64,000 nt of DNA from assembly GCF_036186745.1 (NCBI RefSeq), contig NZ_CP108086.1, positions 1,302,001-1,366,000 of the forward strand, in the 5' to 3' direction. Shown in pieces: positions 49,752 through 58,258 of this stretch. Within the stretch, counting starts at the first letter, position 1; every line of letters starts with the position of its first letter. Source of the DNA: Microbispora hainanensis. Lineage in GTDB: Bacteria; Actinomycetota; Actinomycetes; Streptosporangiales; Streptosporangiaceae. The position numbers and the translations under genes are program-made. The notes below the pieces were generated by a model. The model searched no databases. It had not been told where the DNA came from and worked only from the letters and a program-made list of their open reading frames with translations.

Positions 49752-50813
49752 ATGGGCGCGCTGATCGAGGGCGTACGCCGCGTCGCGGTGCTGCGGGCCA
49801 ACGCCCTGGGCGACCTGGTGCTCGCGATGCCCGCCCTGGAGTCGCTCCGCCGGGCCTACCCGGGGGCCCGGCTGACCCTCCTCGGCACCCCCTGGCACGC
49901 CCGGTTCCTGGACGGCAGGCCGGGGCCGGTCGACGACGTCATCGCCCTGCCCCCGATCTCCGGGGTGTCGACGACGGACGGCGGCTACCCGGCTCCGGAG
50001 ACGCTGTTCAAGGAACTGCGCGAGCACCGGTTCGACCTGGCCGTACAGATCCACGACGGCGGGCGCCACTCCAACCCCTTCGTCAAGGCGATCGGCGCCC
50101 GCGTCACGGCCGGTCTGTGCACGCCGGACGCCGTACGGCTCGACCGGTGGGTGCCGTACGTCCACTACCAGCACGAGACGCTGCGCTACCTGGAGGTGGC
50201 CGCGCTGGTCGGCGGGACGGCCGAGGCGTACGAGCCGAGCATCGCGGTGACCGACGCCGACCACGCCGAGCTCGCCCGCGTGTACGGCGAGCCGCCTCCC
50301 GGCCTGGTGGCGCTGCATCCGGGGGCGAGCGACCCCCGGCGGCGCTGGCCGGCGCGGGCCTTCGCGGAGGCGGCCGACCGGCTCGGCCGCCCGGTCGTGA
50401 TCACGGGCGTCGAGAGCGAGCGGGAGGTGGTCGAGGAGGTCACGGCGGCGATGCGGCGGCCCGCCGTCACGGCGGTCGGCACGCTCGGCATCGGCGGCCT
50501 CGCCGCCCTGTACGAGCGCTGCGACCTGGTCATCTCCAACGACACCGGCCCCCGCCACCTCGCCGCGGCGGTCGGCACGCCCACAGTCGGCATCTTCTGG
50601 TGCGGCGATCTCATCAACTCCGGGCCCTTCGGCCGGGCTCTCCACCGGCCGCTGGTCTCCTGGACGGAGCGGTGCCCGGTCTGCGGCGTGAACGGCCACG
50701 ATGCGCGGCCGCCGCGGTGCCCGCACGACGAGTCGTGGGTGGCCGACGTCCCGGTCGACGACGTGGTCGAGCAGGCGGAGGACCTGCTCCGCCACCAGAG
50801 CCGGACACCCTGA
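49752..50813 (+). CDS. Glycosyltransferase family 9-like (heptosyltransferase fold)
   Basis: 353 residues with a GT-B fold. The N-terminal VAVLRANALGDLVLAMPALESLRRAYPGARLTLLG is typical of ADP-heptose:LPS heptosyltransferase-like proteins; LVALHPGASDPRRRWPARAFAEAADRL and LVISNDTGPRHLAAAVGTPTVGIFW form the donor site. Actinomycetes lack LPS, so it probably glycosylates another surface glycan or a secondary metabolite. The late Cys set (CPVCGVNGHDARPPRCPHDESWV) is unusual and may bind zinc. The start is the ATG at 49752. Confidence 0.85.
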   Translation: MGALIEGVRRVAVLRANALGDLVLAMPALESLRRAYPGARLTLLGTPWHARFLDGRPGPVDDVIALPPISGVSTTDGGYPAPETLFKELREHRFDLAVQIHDGGRHSNPFVKAIGARVTAGLCTPDAVRLDRWVPYVHYQHETLRYLEVAALVGGTAEAYEPSIAVTDADHAELARVYGEPPPGLVALHPGASDPRRRWPARAFAEAADRLGRPVVITGVESEREVVEEVTAAMRRPAVTAVGTLGIGGLAALYERCDLVISNDTGPRHLAAAVGTPTVGIFWCGDLINSGPFGRALHRPLVSWTERCPVCGVNGHDARPPRCPHDESWVADVPVDDVVEQAEDLLRHQSRTP

Positions 50814-50967
50814 CGACCAGACGACCAGCGGACGCCTCCGCGACCGGCAGGACGCCTCGAATCAGCGGGACCGCCCCGGCAATTCAGCAGGACGCCTCGG
50901 GTCAGCGGGACGCCGTGACGACCAGCGGGGCTGCCCCGACAACCAGCGGGACACCGGAGGCTCCCCG
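50814..50967. repeat. Degenerate GACCAGCGGGACGCCTC repeats
   Basis: Six to eight imperfect units of about 17-25 bp follow the glycosyltransferase stop codon. Confidence 0.6.
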
Positions 50968-51159
50968 GTGGCGAAGACGACCCGCGCCGCGAGGAAGCCG
51001 ATCCGGCTGTCGTCGGACGGCCGGATCACGCCGGTGGACGTCAATGTCTGCGTGTACGACCGGCCGCACCGCATAACCCTGAATCGGCCGCGCCGTACGA
51101 CCCTGAACTGTCACGCCGACGCCATCACCCCGGCCATCATCGCCGGCCGGCCGCGGTGA
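50968..51159 (+). CDS. Small protein of unknown function
   Basis: 63 residues, basic N-terminus (VAKTTRAARKPIRLSSDGRITPVDVNVCVYD). GGAGG lies 7 nt before the GTG, which is the main support. The C-terminal half is Arg/Thr-rich and less convincing. It may be a decayed gene. Confidence 0.3.
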   Translation: MAKTTRAARKPIRLSSDGRITPVDVNVCVYDRPHRITLNRPRRTTLNCHADAITPAIIAGRPR

Positions 51160-51413
51160 CCGTACTCCCCCGGTCGTAGCGGCGTACGCCCCTGATGCGA
51201 CGGCGGTAGCACCGGGAGCCTCCCGGCGTGCGACGACGCCGAGGCCCGCCGGCGGCACGATCGAGACACCGCCCGGGGGACGGACGGTGCCCGGGTCCCC
51301 GTACTCCCCCGGCGGTAGCCGACGTGTCTCTCGACGAGGGACGACACCGCCGGCCGCGTGGGACACGATCCCCGTGACTCCGGAATTCCCCCGCGACCGA
51401 AGGGAGCAAAAAC
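51160..51413. other. Upstream region of the DUF6220/oxidase pair
   Basis: About 250 bp with two imperfect copies of a segment that includes GTACTCCCCCGG (51164 and 51300). No gene. It should hold the promoter for the following operon. Confidence 0.35.
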
Positions 51414-51869
51414 ATGCGAAAGGTATACACGGCATTAGCGGGGCTGCTACTCGCCGCCGCCGTCCTCCAGATGTACCTCGCGGCCGTCGGCGCGTTCGAC
51501 AAGCCGCAGGACGACTCCTCGTTCAGCCTGCACAGCATGAACGGCATGATGGTCATCCCGATCCTGTCACTGGTGGCCACCGCCGCCGCGGCGGCCGCCA
51601 AGGCGCCGGGACGCCAGATCGGGCTGACCATCCTGCCCGTCGGCCTCGTCATCGTGCAGTCGCTGATCATCGCGCTGGGCGGCCTGTTCGACGACAGCAC
51701 CGGCAACACGACGCCGGTCTCCCTGGCGATCCTCGGTCTGCACGCCATCAACGGCATGGCCATCCTCGGCGTCTGCGGCATGGTGTTCCGTAACGCACGG
51801 CGGCTCATGTCGGCCGGGCCCGCCTCGTCGGAAGCCGCCGCGGAGGGCCGTCCGGCTCGCGCATCATGA
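51414..51869 (+). CDS. Four-helix membrane protein (DUF6220-like)
   Basis: 151 residues with four membrane helices (residues 5-30, 45-65, 72-95 and 105-125). His and Met residues within helices (SLHSMNGMMVIP and LHAINGMAILG) could bind haem or copper. It matches the small DUF6220 membrane family. GAAGGGAGC precedes the ATG. Its stop overlaps the start of the multicopper oxidase by 4 bp, so the two probably work together, for example in copper or electron supply. Confidence 0.75.
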   Translation: MRKVYTALAGLLLAAAVLQMYLAAVGAFDKPQDDSSFSLHSMNGMMVIPILSLVATAAAAAAKAPGRQIGLTILPVGLVIVQSLIIALGGLFDDSTGNTTPVSLAILGLHAINGMAILGVCGMVFRNARRLMSAGPASSEAAAEGRPARAS

Positions 51870-54049
51870 CGACCGACCTGCTCATGGCGCTCGACCTGCT
51901 CGTCTCGGTGCTGACCGCGGCGACGTGGGTGGGCGCGGGCGTGACCGCCGCGGCCCGTCGTCCGAGGACGGCCACGGCCCTGTTCGCGGTCGCTCTTGTC
52001 GCGTCCCTGGCCCGGGTCTGGTCCGTCCTCGCCCTGGCCGGGGCCGGCTGGTGGTTCGTGCAGGAGAAGATCACCCTCGCGCTGCCACTTCTCGTCGCGG
52101 CGAGTCTCGTGGCCACCGCGCTCGCCGGGCCGCGCCTGCTTCGGGCGGCCCGGCGGGCGGACACGGCGTCGCGCGACGCCGTCAAAGCGCCCGTGGTCGT
52201 GGTGCCGCTGCTCGGCGCGGGGTACGCCGCGGCGGCCGGGATCGTGCAGACCTTCCTGATCGGATATCCGGCGGATCCGGGCACCGCTCTCCTTCTCCTG
52301 GCCGTAGTCGCGGGGGCCGTCCTGGGGACCTGGAGAGCGATGAGCGCGCGCGTGCCCGGGCTGCGGTCCGCGACGGCGGCAACCGTCGTGGCCGCCGTGC
52401 TCGGCGCCGCTCTCGTGTTCCTTCCTTCCGCGCCGGCCACGGCGGAGGGCTCCGCCCCGGAAGGCGGCGCCGCCATGGGTGCGATGGACATGGGGGCCAC
52501 GGACCTGGGTGCCATGGACATGGGGGCCACGGACCTGGGGGCGCAGCCCGTCTCCCACGGCCACTCCGCCTCGGCAGGATCCGCCACGGGTGGGACGCCT
52601 CGTCCGGTGACCGACCTGCGCGGCCCGGCCACGCCTCCACCGGGCGGTGCCGTACGCCACTTCGACCTGACGGCCCGCATGGCGACCGTCACGCTGTCTC
52701 CGGGACGGAAGGTGTCGGCGTGGACCTTCAACGGCCAGGTCCCCGGGCCGTCGCTCACCGCCGAGCAGGGCGACCTCATCGAGGTGCGGCTGCGCAACGC
52801 GGACATCACGTCCGGCGTGACGCTCCACTGGCACGGCTATGACGTGCCCTCGGGCGAGGACGGCGTGCCCGGCCTCACCCAGGACGCCGTGCCGCCCGGC
52901 GGGGAGTTCGTCTACCGCTTCGTCGCCGAGCAGGTGGGGACGTACTGGTATCACACCCATGAGGTCTCCGACATCGGCGTCCGCATGGGGCTCTACGGCA
53001 CGCTCGTCGTCACGCCGAAGGGAGCCGCGCCCACAGGACTGGACCTCACGCTGCCCGTGCACACGCTCGGGGGCGTGCTGGTGACGGGCGATCGCGACCA
53101 GTCCCTGGTCAAGCAGGCCGCGCCCGGCACGCCCGTACGGCTGCGCCTGATCAACACCGACAACACGCCGCATCGGTTCACGCTGGCGGGCACGCCCTAC
53201 CGGCTGGTGGCGGTGGACGGTACGGACCTGAACGGGCCGGGCACGCTCGCCAAGGTCGGCCTGCGACTCGCGGCGGGCGGCCGGTATGACCTCGCGTTCA
53301 CGATGCCGCCGGACCCCGTCGTCCTGAAGATCGACGACCGCGCCGACTCCGTACGGCTCGTCCCGGAAGGCACCAGCCCCACAACAGCGCAGGACGCGAG
53401 CGCCGCGACGGAGAGCCCGAGCACGACGGCGGCACAGGGCGACAGCCCCACAACAACACAGGGCGACAGCCCCACAACAACACAGGGCGACAGCCCCACG
53501 ACCGCGCTGAGCGCGGCGGCGGGCGCCGGAGCCGTTCCCGCCGCCGACAGTCAGACGGCGGACTGGCCGGAGCTGGACCTCACCCGATATGGCACCCCCG
53601 CGCCCACGCCGTACACGTCCCGCAGCCGGTTCGACCGCGACTTCACGCTCGTCCTCGACCGGGGGCTCGCGCTGACGAACGGGAAGCCGGCGTACGCGCA
53701 CACGGTGAACGGCCTCGCCTTCCCCAACATCCCCACGGAAGTGGTCAGGGATGGCGACCTGGTGCGGCTCACCGTGGTCAACCGCGGCCGGGACACCCAC
53801 CCCTGGCATCTCCACGGCCATCGGGTGCTCGTGCTCTCGCGGAACGGCCACTCCGTCACCGGCAGTCCCCTGTGGCTCGACACCTTCGACGTACGGCCCG
53901 GCGAGGTATGGGAGGTGGCCTTCCGCGCCGACAACCCGGGACTGTGGATGAACCACTGCCACAACCTGAGCCACGCCGACCTGGGCATGATGCTGCACCT
54001 GGCCTACCAGGGGGTGACCTCGCCCTTCCACGGCGCGCACGGCGGGTGA
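51866..54049 (+). CDS. Membrane-anchored multicopper oxidase
   Basis: 727 residues. The N-terminal 190 residues have about five membrane helices. A Met/Gly/His-rich linker follows (two 30-bp repeats at 52484-52543, MDMGATDLGA). The cupredoxin domains carry all copper sites: LHWHGYDVP and YWYHTHEVSD in the first, HPWHLHGHRV and NHCHNLSHADLGMML in the last (HCH-x3-H-x4-M for T1 copper). Between domains a Ser/Thr linker contains a 24-bp repeat, GDSPTTTQ (53433-53501). The Met-rich linker suggests Cu(I) oxidation or copper tolerance. Confidence 0.9.
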   Translation: MTTDLLMALDLLVSVLTAATWVGAGVTAAARRPRTATALFAVALVASLARVWSVLALAGAGWWFVQEKITLALPLLVAASLVATALAGPRLLRAARRADTASRDAVKAPVVVVPLLGAGYAAAAGIVQTFLIGYPADPGTALLLLAVVAGAVLGTWRAMSARVPGLRSATAATVVAAVLGAALVFLPSAPATAEGSAPEGGAAMGAMDMGATDLGAMDMGATDLGAQPVSHGHSASAGSATGGTPRPVTDLRGPATPPPGGAVRHFDLTARMATVTLSPGRKVSAWTFNGQVPGPSLTAEQGDLIEVRLRNADITSGVTLHWHGYDVPSGEDGVPGLTQDAVPPGGEFVYRFVAEQVGTYWYHTHEVSDIGVRMGLYGTLVVTPKGAAPTGLDLTLPVHTLGGVLVTGDRDQSLVKQAAPGTPVRLRLINTDNTPHRFTLAGTPYRLVAVDGTDLNGPGTLAKVGLRLAAGGRYDLAFTMPPDPVVLKIDDRADSVRLVPEGTSPTTAQDASAATESPSTTAAQGDSPTTTQGDSPTTTQGDSPTTALSAAAGAGAVPAADSQTADWPELDLTRYGTPAPTPYTSRSRFDRDFTLVLDRGLALTNGKPAYAHTVNGLAFPNIPTEVVRDGDLVRLTVVNRGRDTHPWHLHGHRVLVLSRNGHSVTGSPLWLDTFDVRPGEVWEVAFRADNPGLWMNHCHNLSHADLGMMLHLAYQGVTSPFHGAHGG

Positions 54050-54206
54050 CTGAATCACCCTTTTTCCCAAGGCGTCGAGTAAAAAATCACAACGGGAATT
54101 CCACCGAGGTGTAAACGCACGGTAATCAGATCAGAACTTCGGGTGAGCAGAACAGGCCCGGGTCCCCCCGGCCGGGCGTGGACGATGCCGACCGAAGGGA
54201 GAGATC

Positions 54207-54920
54207 GTGACAGTGGCGAAGAGCATCGTTCCCGCGCTGGTGACGTTGGCCGCCACGGGGTGGCTCGTCGCGGGCCGGCCCGCGCCGGCCCTCGCGGGAC
54301 CGGCCGGTTCCGACACCGGGGGGCACCTCACACCAAGGATCGCGACCGACCCGGCGTCGGGCGTCCGGGGGCATCCCGGCTCGGGGGCCGCGGCGGTCCG
54401 GCCTCCCGGCCCCGGTGATCCCACCGCGTCGGGGCCGTACGGGCAGGTCGTGCACCTGGCCCAGCAGGGGCCCGGTCTCGTGTGCACCTACCGGCTCAGG
54501 GGCGTACGCAAGGGAGGCTTCCTCAACGTCCGCGACGGCGCCGGCATCCGCCACACCCCCCTCGCCAAGCTGCGGCCCGGCGACGGAGGATTCTCCGGCG
54601 CCTGCACCGCCACCAGCGGCTGGATCGCGGTGAAGACCGCCGACGGGACCTCGGGTTACGCCGCCGCCCGCTACCTCCACCGGCTCGATCTGAGCGGGCG
54701 GCCATCGCTCTCGTGCGTCTACCGCCTCCGGCACGTGCGCAAGGGAAGCTTCCTCAACGTCCGCGAGGGTGCCGGCATCCACCATGCCCGTGTCGGCAAA
54801 CTGCGGCGGGCCGACGGGAACATCCCCGGGGCCTGTGACGCCACCCACGGCTGGGTGGCCGTGGACACCGGCGACGGCATCCCCGGCTGGGCCTCCGCCC
54901 GCTACCTCCGCAAGCTGTGA
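54207..54920 (+). CDS. Secreted protein with two bacterial SH3-like domains
   Basis: 237 residues. A signal peptide (IVPALVTLAATGWLVAGRPAPALA) and a disordered Pro/Gly region precede two tandem SH3 modules of about 70 residues (YRLRGVRKGGFLNVRDGAGIRH near 95 and YRLRHVRKGSFLNVREGAGIHH near 172). Each ends GYAAARYL or GWASARYL and has two Cys. It probably binds the cell wall. The start is the GTG at 54207, with GAAGGGAGAG upstream. No catalytic domain is present. Confidence 0.85.
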   Translation: MTVAKSIVPALVTLAATGWLVAGRPAPALAGPAGSDTGGHLTPRIATDPASGVRGHPGSGAAAVRPPGPGDPTASGPYGQVVHLAQQGPGLVCTYRLRGVRKGGFLNVRDGAGIRHTPLAKLRPGDGGFSGACTATSGWIAVKTADGTSGYAAARYLHRLDLSGRPSLSCVYRLRHVRKGSFLNVREGAGIHHARVGKLRRADGNIPGACDATHGWVAVDTGDGIPGWASARYLRKL

Positions 54921-55271
54921 CGACAGGGCCGTGAGACCCCGGATGCGCAAATCAGCAGGCCCGAGACGTGCCGCTCGGCACGCCCGGGACGCGCCGCCCG
55001 GCAGGCCCGGGATGTCACGGCCAAGCCGACCGACTCAAAATGCGCAGACCGGAAAGCCCGGAACACGCTGACCAGCAAGCCCCGGACGCGCGCCCCGGCA
55101 GGCCCGGGATGTCACGGCCAAGCCGACCGACTCGGAATACGCAGTCCGGAAAGCCCGGAACACGCTGACCAGCAAGCCCCGGACGCGCCGGCCGGCACTT
55201 GCCGGACGCGGCGAAGCCGCGCTGCCCCCTTCCCCGGTATCCCCCTGGCCGGGGACGGGGGCCGCGGCCTT
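54921..55271. repeat. 97-bp direct repeat and surrounding GC-rich gap
   Basis: The segment starting GGCAGGCCCGGGATGTCACG occurs at 55000 and 55097 with more than 90 percent identity over 97 bp. A shorter degenerate unit precedes it. A GGGG/CCCC-rich possible hairpin at 55215-55262 lies before the end of the converging GNAT gene. Confidence 0.8.
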
Positions 55272-56372
55272 TCAGCCGAGATCGGGATGCGGGATGTAGC
55301 AGTCGAGCCGCATGACGTCCTCGCTGGTCATCAGCGTGTCCATGTCGCCGATGCGCCAGCCGTCCTCCAGCAGCAGGGCGAGCAGCGGATGCGCGCCCGG
55401 CACCGCCACGTGGATCGGCATGCGGCCCGGCATGCGGCCCGGCCCGTGGACCGGCCCGTGGACCGGCGCGGGGCCGGGTAGACAGCCCGGCGCATGCACC
55501 GGCTCGTGGACCGGCTTGTGGTCCGGCCCATGAACCGGCCCGTGGATCGGTGCGGTGCGGTGGTGGGCGTTCGCCGCCTCCAGCACGATGTCGGCGCAGT
55601 CCTGCGGGGTCGCGCCCCCGGCCGGTCCGATGACGACCTGGTCTCCGGCCGTCCTGGCGAACGCGTAACCCGAGTCGCTGACGTGCAGGGTCACCCCGGG
55701 CAGCCCGGCGTACCAGGTGAGGGTCGAGGTGCGGTCGCCGCCGGAGACATGGGCGTCCAAGACCGCCGCCGCGTGGACGTCCGCATCTCCCGGCGCCGTC
55801 CGCGCATTCGCTACCCCGGGCATCTGAGGGTCCGCATTCCCCGGCACCACCCCGACATCCGCCGCCCCGGGCACCCTAAAGTCCGCACCCCCCGGCGCCA
55901 CCCCGCCATCCGCCGCCCGCATGTCAGCTACCCCAGACGCCGGAAAGTCTGCATCCTCTGGCGTCTCCTGGTCGCCGGGCGGCCTGCGCGTCAGGTAGAA
56001 GAGTGGGCAGCGCGGGCGCATCCCGTGCCTGATGTAGAGGGCGAGCGCCCTCCTGTCGGCCGACGCGAAGGTGACCTTGGGCGTGCCGGCGGGCAGCAGG
56101 CGGGACAGGATCGTGCGGCCCAGCCTCGACGACTGGTGGCCGGGCAGGACGAAAAGGTCTCCGAGGTGCGTGACCGTCCCCCGGCGCAGCGTGCCGCCGA
56201 ACCCCGCGATCGTGCCGTCCACCTCGCCGACGAGCACCTCGCCGAACTCGCGTTCCGCGTCCACGAAGTCCGGCCGCTCCGGCCACAGATCCAGGAGGCC
56301 GAAGTGGCCGGCGACGGCACGTACGCCGGCCATGTCGGCTCCGGCGGCGGGGCGGACGATCGGTTCCGCCAT
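55272..56372 (-). CDS. GNAT-family acetyltransferase with low-complexity inserts
   Basis: 366 residues. The first 145 residues are a normal GNAT domain (VRPAAGADMAGVRAVAGHFG, THLGDLFVLPGHQSSRLGRTILSRLLP, FASADRRALALYIRHGMRPR). Next comes a run of GxADxxxPG repeats. A second GNAT-like half follows (VTLHVSDSGYAFARTAGDQVVIGP and LLALLLEDGWRIGDMDTLMTSE), itself interrupted by HGPVHGPDHKPVHEPVH-type repeats. Two-lobed GNATs of this type exist, but the inserts look like expanded short repeats. The start is the ATG at 56372. The substrate is unknown. Confidence 0.8.
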   Translation of the reverse strand: MAEPIVRPAAGADMAGVRAVAGHFGLLDLWPERPDFVDAEREFGEVLVGEVDGTIAGFGGTLRRGTVTHLGDLFVLPGHQSSRLGRTILSRLLPAGTPKVTFASADRRALALYIRHGMRPRCPLFYLTRRPPGDQETPEDADFPASGVADMRAADGGVAPGGADFRVPGAADVGVVPGNADPQMPGVANARTAPGDADVHAAAVLDAHVSGGDRTSTLTWYAGLPGVTLHVSDSGYAFARTAGDQVVIGPAGGATPQDCADIVLEAANAHHRTAPIHGPVHGPDHKPVHEPVHAPGCLPGPAPVHGPVHGPGRMPGRMPIHVAVPGAHPLLALLLEDGWRIGDMDTLMTSEDVMRLDCYIPHPDLG

Positions 56373-56470
56373 CGGTCTCCCCCTGCGGTTTCGCCCTATG
56401 TCCCGATCACCATAGGGCGCGTGCAGGGGGATCGCGACGTCCGCCCACCCCGTACGGCTGTCCGCTCGGG

Positions 56471-57328
56471 TCAGCCCTTGATGGCCCCCGCGGTCAGGCC
56501 GCTGACGAGCTGACGCTCGGCCACGGCGTAGAAGCCGAGGGCGGGCAGCATCGCGACCACGATGTAGGCCATGACCCGTGCGACGTCCGTGGCGTACTGC
56601 CCCTGGAACTGCTGGACGCCCAGCGGGATGGTGAACAGGCTGTCGTCGCTGAACACCACGAGCGGCAGCATGAACTGGTTCCAGCTGTTCACGACCGCGA
56701 GCACGGAGACCGTGGCGATCGCGGGCCGGGCCATCGGCAGCAGGATCCGCCAGAAGAACCCGAACGGGGAGCACCCGTCGAGGATCGCCGCCTCCTCGAT
56801 CTCTCCCGGGATGGCCCGGAAGAAGCCGCGCAGGATGATGATCGTCATCGGCATGCCGAAGGCGGCCTGCGGGAGGATCACGCCGAGCGGGTTGTCGAGC
56901 AGCCCGAACATCCGCAGCAGCACGAACAGCGGCAGGATCGCCACCGCGAACGGGAACATCAGCCCGGCGGCGAACATCGTGAACAGCGCCTCACGCCCCC
57001 GGAAGGCGAAGCGCGCGAACACGAAGGCCGCCAGCGCGGACACCGCGACGACCACGAGCGTGGTCAGCACGGCGATGTAGGTGCTGTTCCAGAGCATCTG
57101 CCAGAACGACGACGAGGCGAGCACGCTGGTGTAGTTTTCCGGCACCCAGGGGCTGGGCAGACCGATCGGGTTGCTCGACAACTGGGCGGTGGTCTTGAAC
57201 CCGCCGAGCACGCCGTACACCAGCGGGATGCCGACGAACAGCGCCGTGATCACGACGATGGTGTGCAGGGACAGGCTGCGCAGCAGACCGCCCGACGTCG
57301 GCGACTGCTTGTGACGGTTGGCGCTCAT
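56471..57328 (-). CDS. Sugar ABC transporter permease (MalG type)
   Basis: 285 residues with six membrane helices. The EAA loop EEAAILDGCSPFGFFWRILLPMARPA contacts the ATPase. The N-terminus SLHTIVVITALFVGIPLVYGVLGGFKTTAQL and the C-terminal QLVSGLTAGAIKG are typical of MalG-type (CUT1) permeases. Its ATG overlaps the end of the MalF-type gene by 4 bp. It is the last gene of an operon without its own ATPase; a shared ATPase such as MsiK is usual in actinomycetes. Confidence 0.95.
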   Translation of the reverse strand: MSANRHKQSPTSGGLLRSLSLHTIVVITALFVGIPLVYGVLGGFKTTAQLSSNPIGLPSPWVPENYTSVLASSSFWQMLWNSTYIAVLTTLVVVAVSALAAFVFARFAFRGREALFTMFAAGLMFPFAVAILPLFVLLRMFGLLDNPLGVILPQAAFGMPMTIIILRGFFRAIPGEIEEAAILDGCSPFGFFWRILLPMARPAIATVSVLAVVNSWNQFMLPLVVFSDDSLFTIPLGVQQFQGQYATDVARVMAYIVVAMLPALGFYAVAERQLVSGLTAGAIKG

Positions 57329-58251
57329 CGCTGGTCCCTCAGCACGGTGCTCGCTCCTTCGAGGTCGCGGCGCATGACGTATCTCTGGTAGAACACCGCG
57401 AACACGAGGCTGATGAGGAACATCACCACGCTGATCGCGCTCGCGTAGCCGACCTGGAAGCGTTTGAAGCCGAACTGGAACATCGTGACGGCCATGGTCT
57501 CGGAGGAGTGCGAGGGGCCTCCGCCGGTGATGATCCAGACCAGGTCGAAGAGCTGGATCGCACCGATGACCGACAGGAACACACTGATGCGGATCGTGGG
57601 CCCGAGCAGCGGCAGCGTGACGTAGCGGAAGACCTTCCACCCCGTCGCGCCGTCGATCTGCGCGGCCTCGGTGAGCTCCCTCGGGATGCCCTGACGGCCG
57701 GCGATGTACAAGATCATGTGGAAGCCGAAGTACTTCCAGGTCATGACGATGAACACCGACATCATGACCGACGACGGGTCGGCGAACCAGTCGAGGGGGT
57801 CGATGCCGAACCAGCCGAGGATGTAGTTGGCCAGGCCCTCGGTGGGCGACAGGATCATCATGAAGAGGACCGCGGTGATCGCCTCGGACAGCACGTACGG
57901 GGCGAAGAACAGCAGGCGGAAGAACGCCCGGCCGCGGATCCTCTGGTTGAGCAGCATGGCGGTGCCCAGCGAGAGGGGAAGCTGGATCACCAGCGACAGG
58001 ATGATCAGCAGGAGCCCGCGCCACAGGTCCCCGAGGAAGACCTCGTCGGCCAGCAGCTTGGTGAAGTTCGCCAGGCCGATGAAGTCCGTCGGCAGCCCGC
58101 GCATGCCGTTCCACTTGAACACGCTCGCGTAGAAGGCGAGCAGGATCGGGGCCACGACGAGCCCGAAGAAGAGCACAAGCGCGGGAAGCAGGAACAGAAG
58201 GACAGTGGTGAACCCCCGGAGCCTGAGGCTCCGGGGTCTCGTCGTCTTCAC
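57325..58251 (-). CDS. Sugar ABC transporter permease (MalF type)
   Basis: 308 residues with six membrane helices. The EAA loop is TEAAQIDGATGWKVFRYVTLPLL. The N-terminus VLLFLLPALVLFFGLVVAPILLAFYASVFKWNG is typical of CUT1 partners. The start is the GTG at 58251, 7 bp after the binding-protein stop, and the 3' end overlaps the MalG-type gene. Confidence 0.95.
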   Translation of the reverse strand: MKTTRPRSLRLRGFTTVLLFLLPALVLFFGLVVAPILLAFYASVFKWNGMRGLPTDFIGLANFTKLLADEVFLGDLWRGLLLIILSLVIQLPLSLGTAMLLNQRIRGRAFFRLLFFAPYVLSEAITAVLFMMILSPTEGLANYILGWFGIDPLDWFADPSSVMMSVFIVMTWKYFGFHMILYIAGRQGIPRELTEAAQIDGATGWKVFRYVTLPLLGPTIRISVFLSVIGAIQLFDLVWIITGGGPSHSSETMAVTMFQFGFKRFQVGYASAISVVMFLISLVFAVFYQRYVMRRDLEGASTVLRDQR

Positions 58252-58258
58252 GCGACAG

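Noticed and set aside
49645..49764. 39-codon ORF before the glycosyltransferase
   Set aside because: It lacks a ribosome site and similarity; it could be a leader peptide, but nothing supports that.
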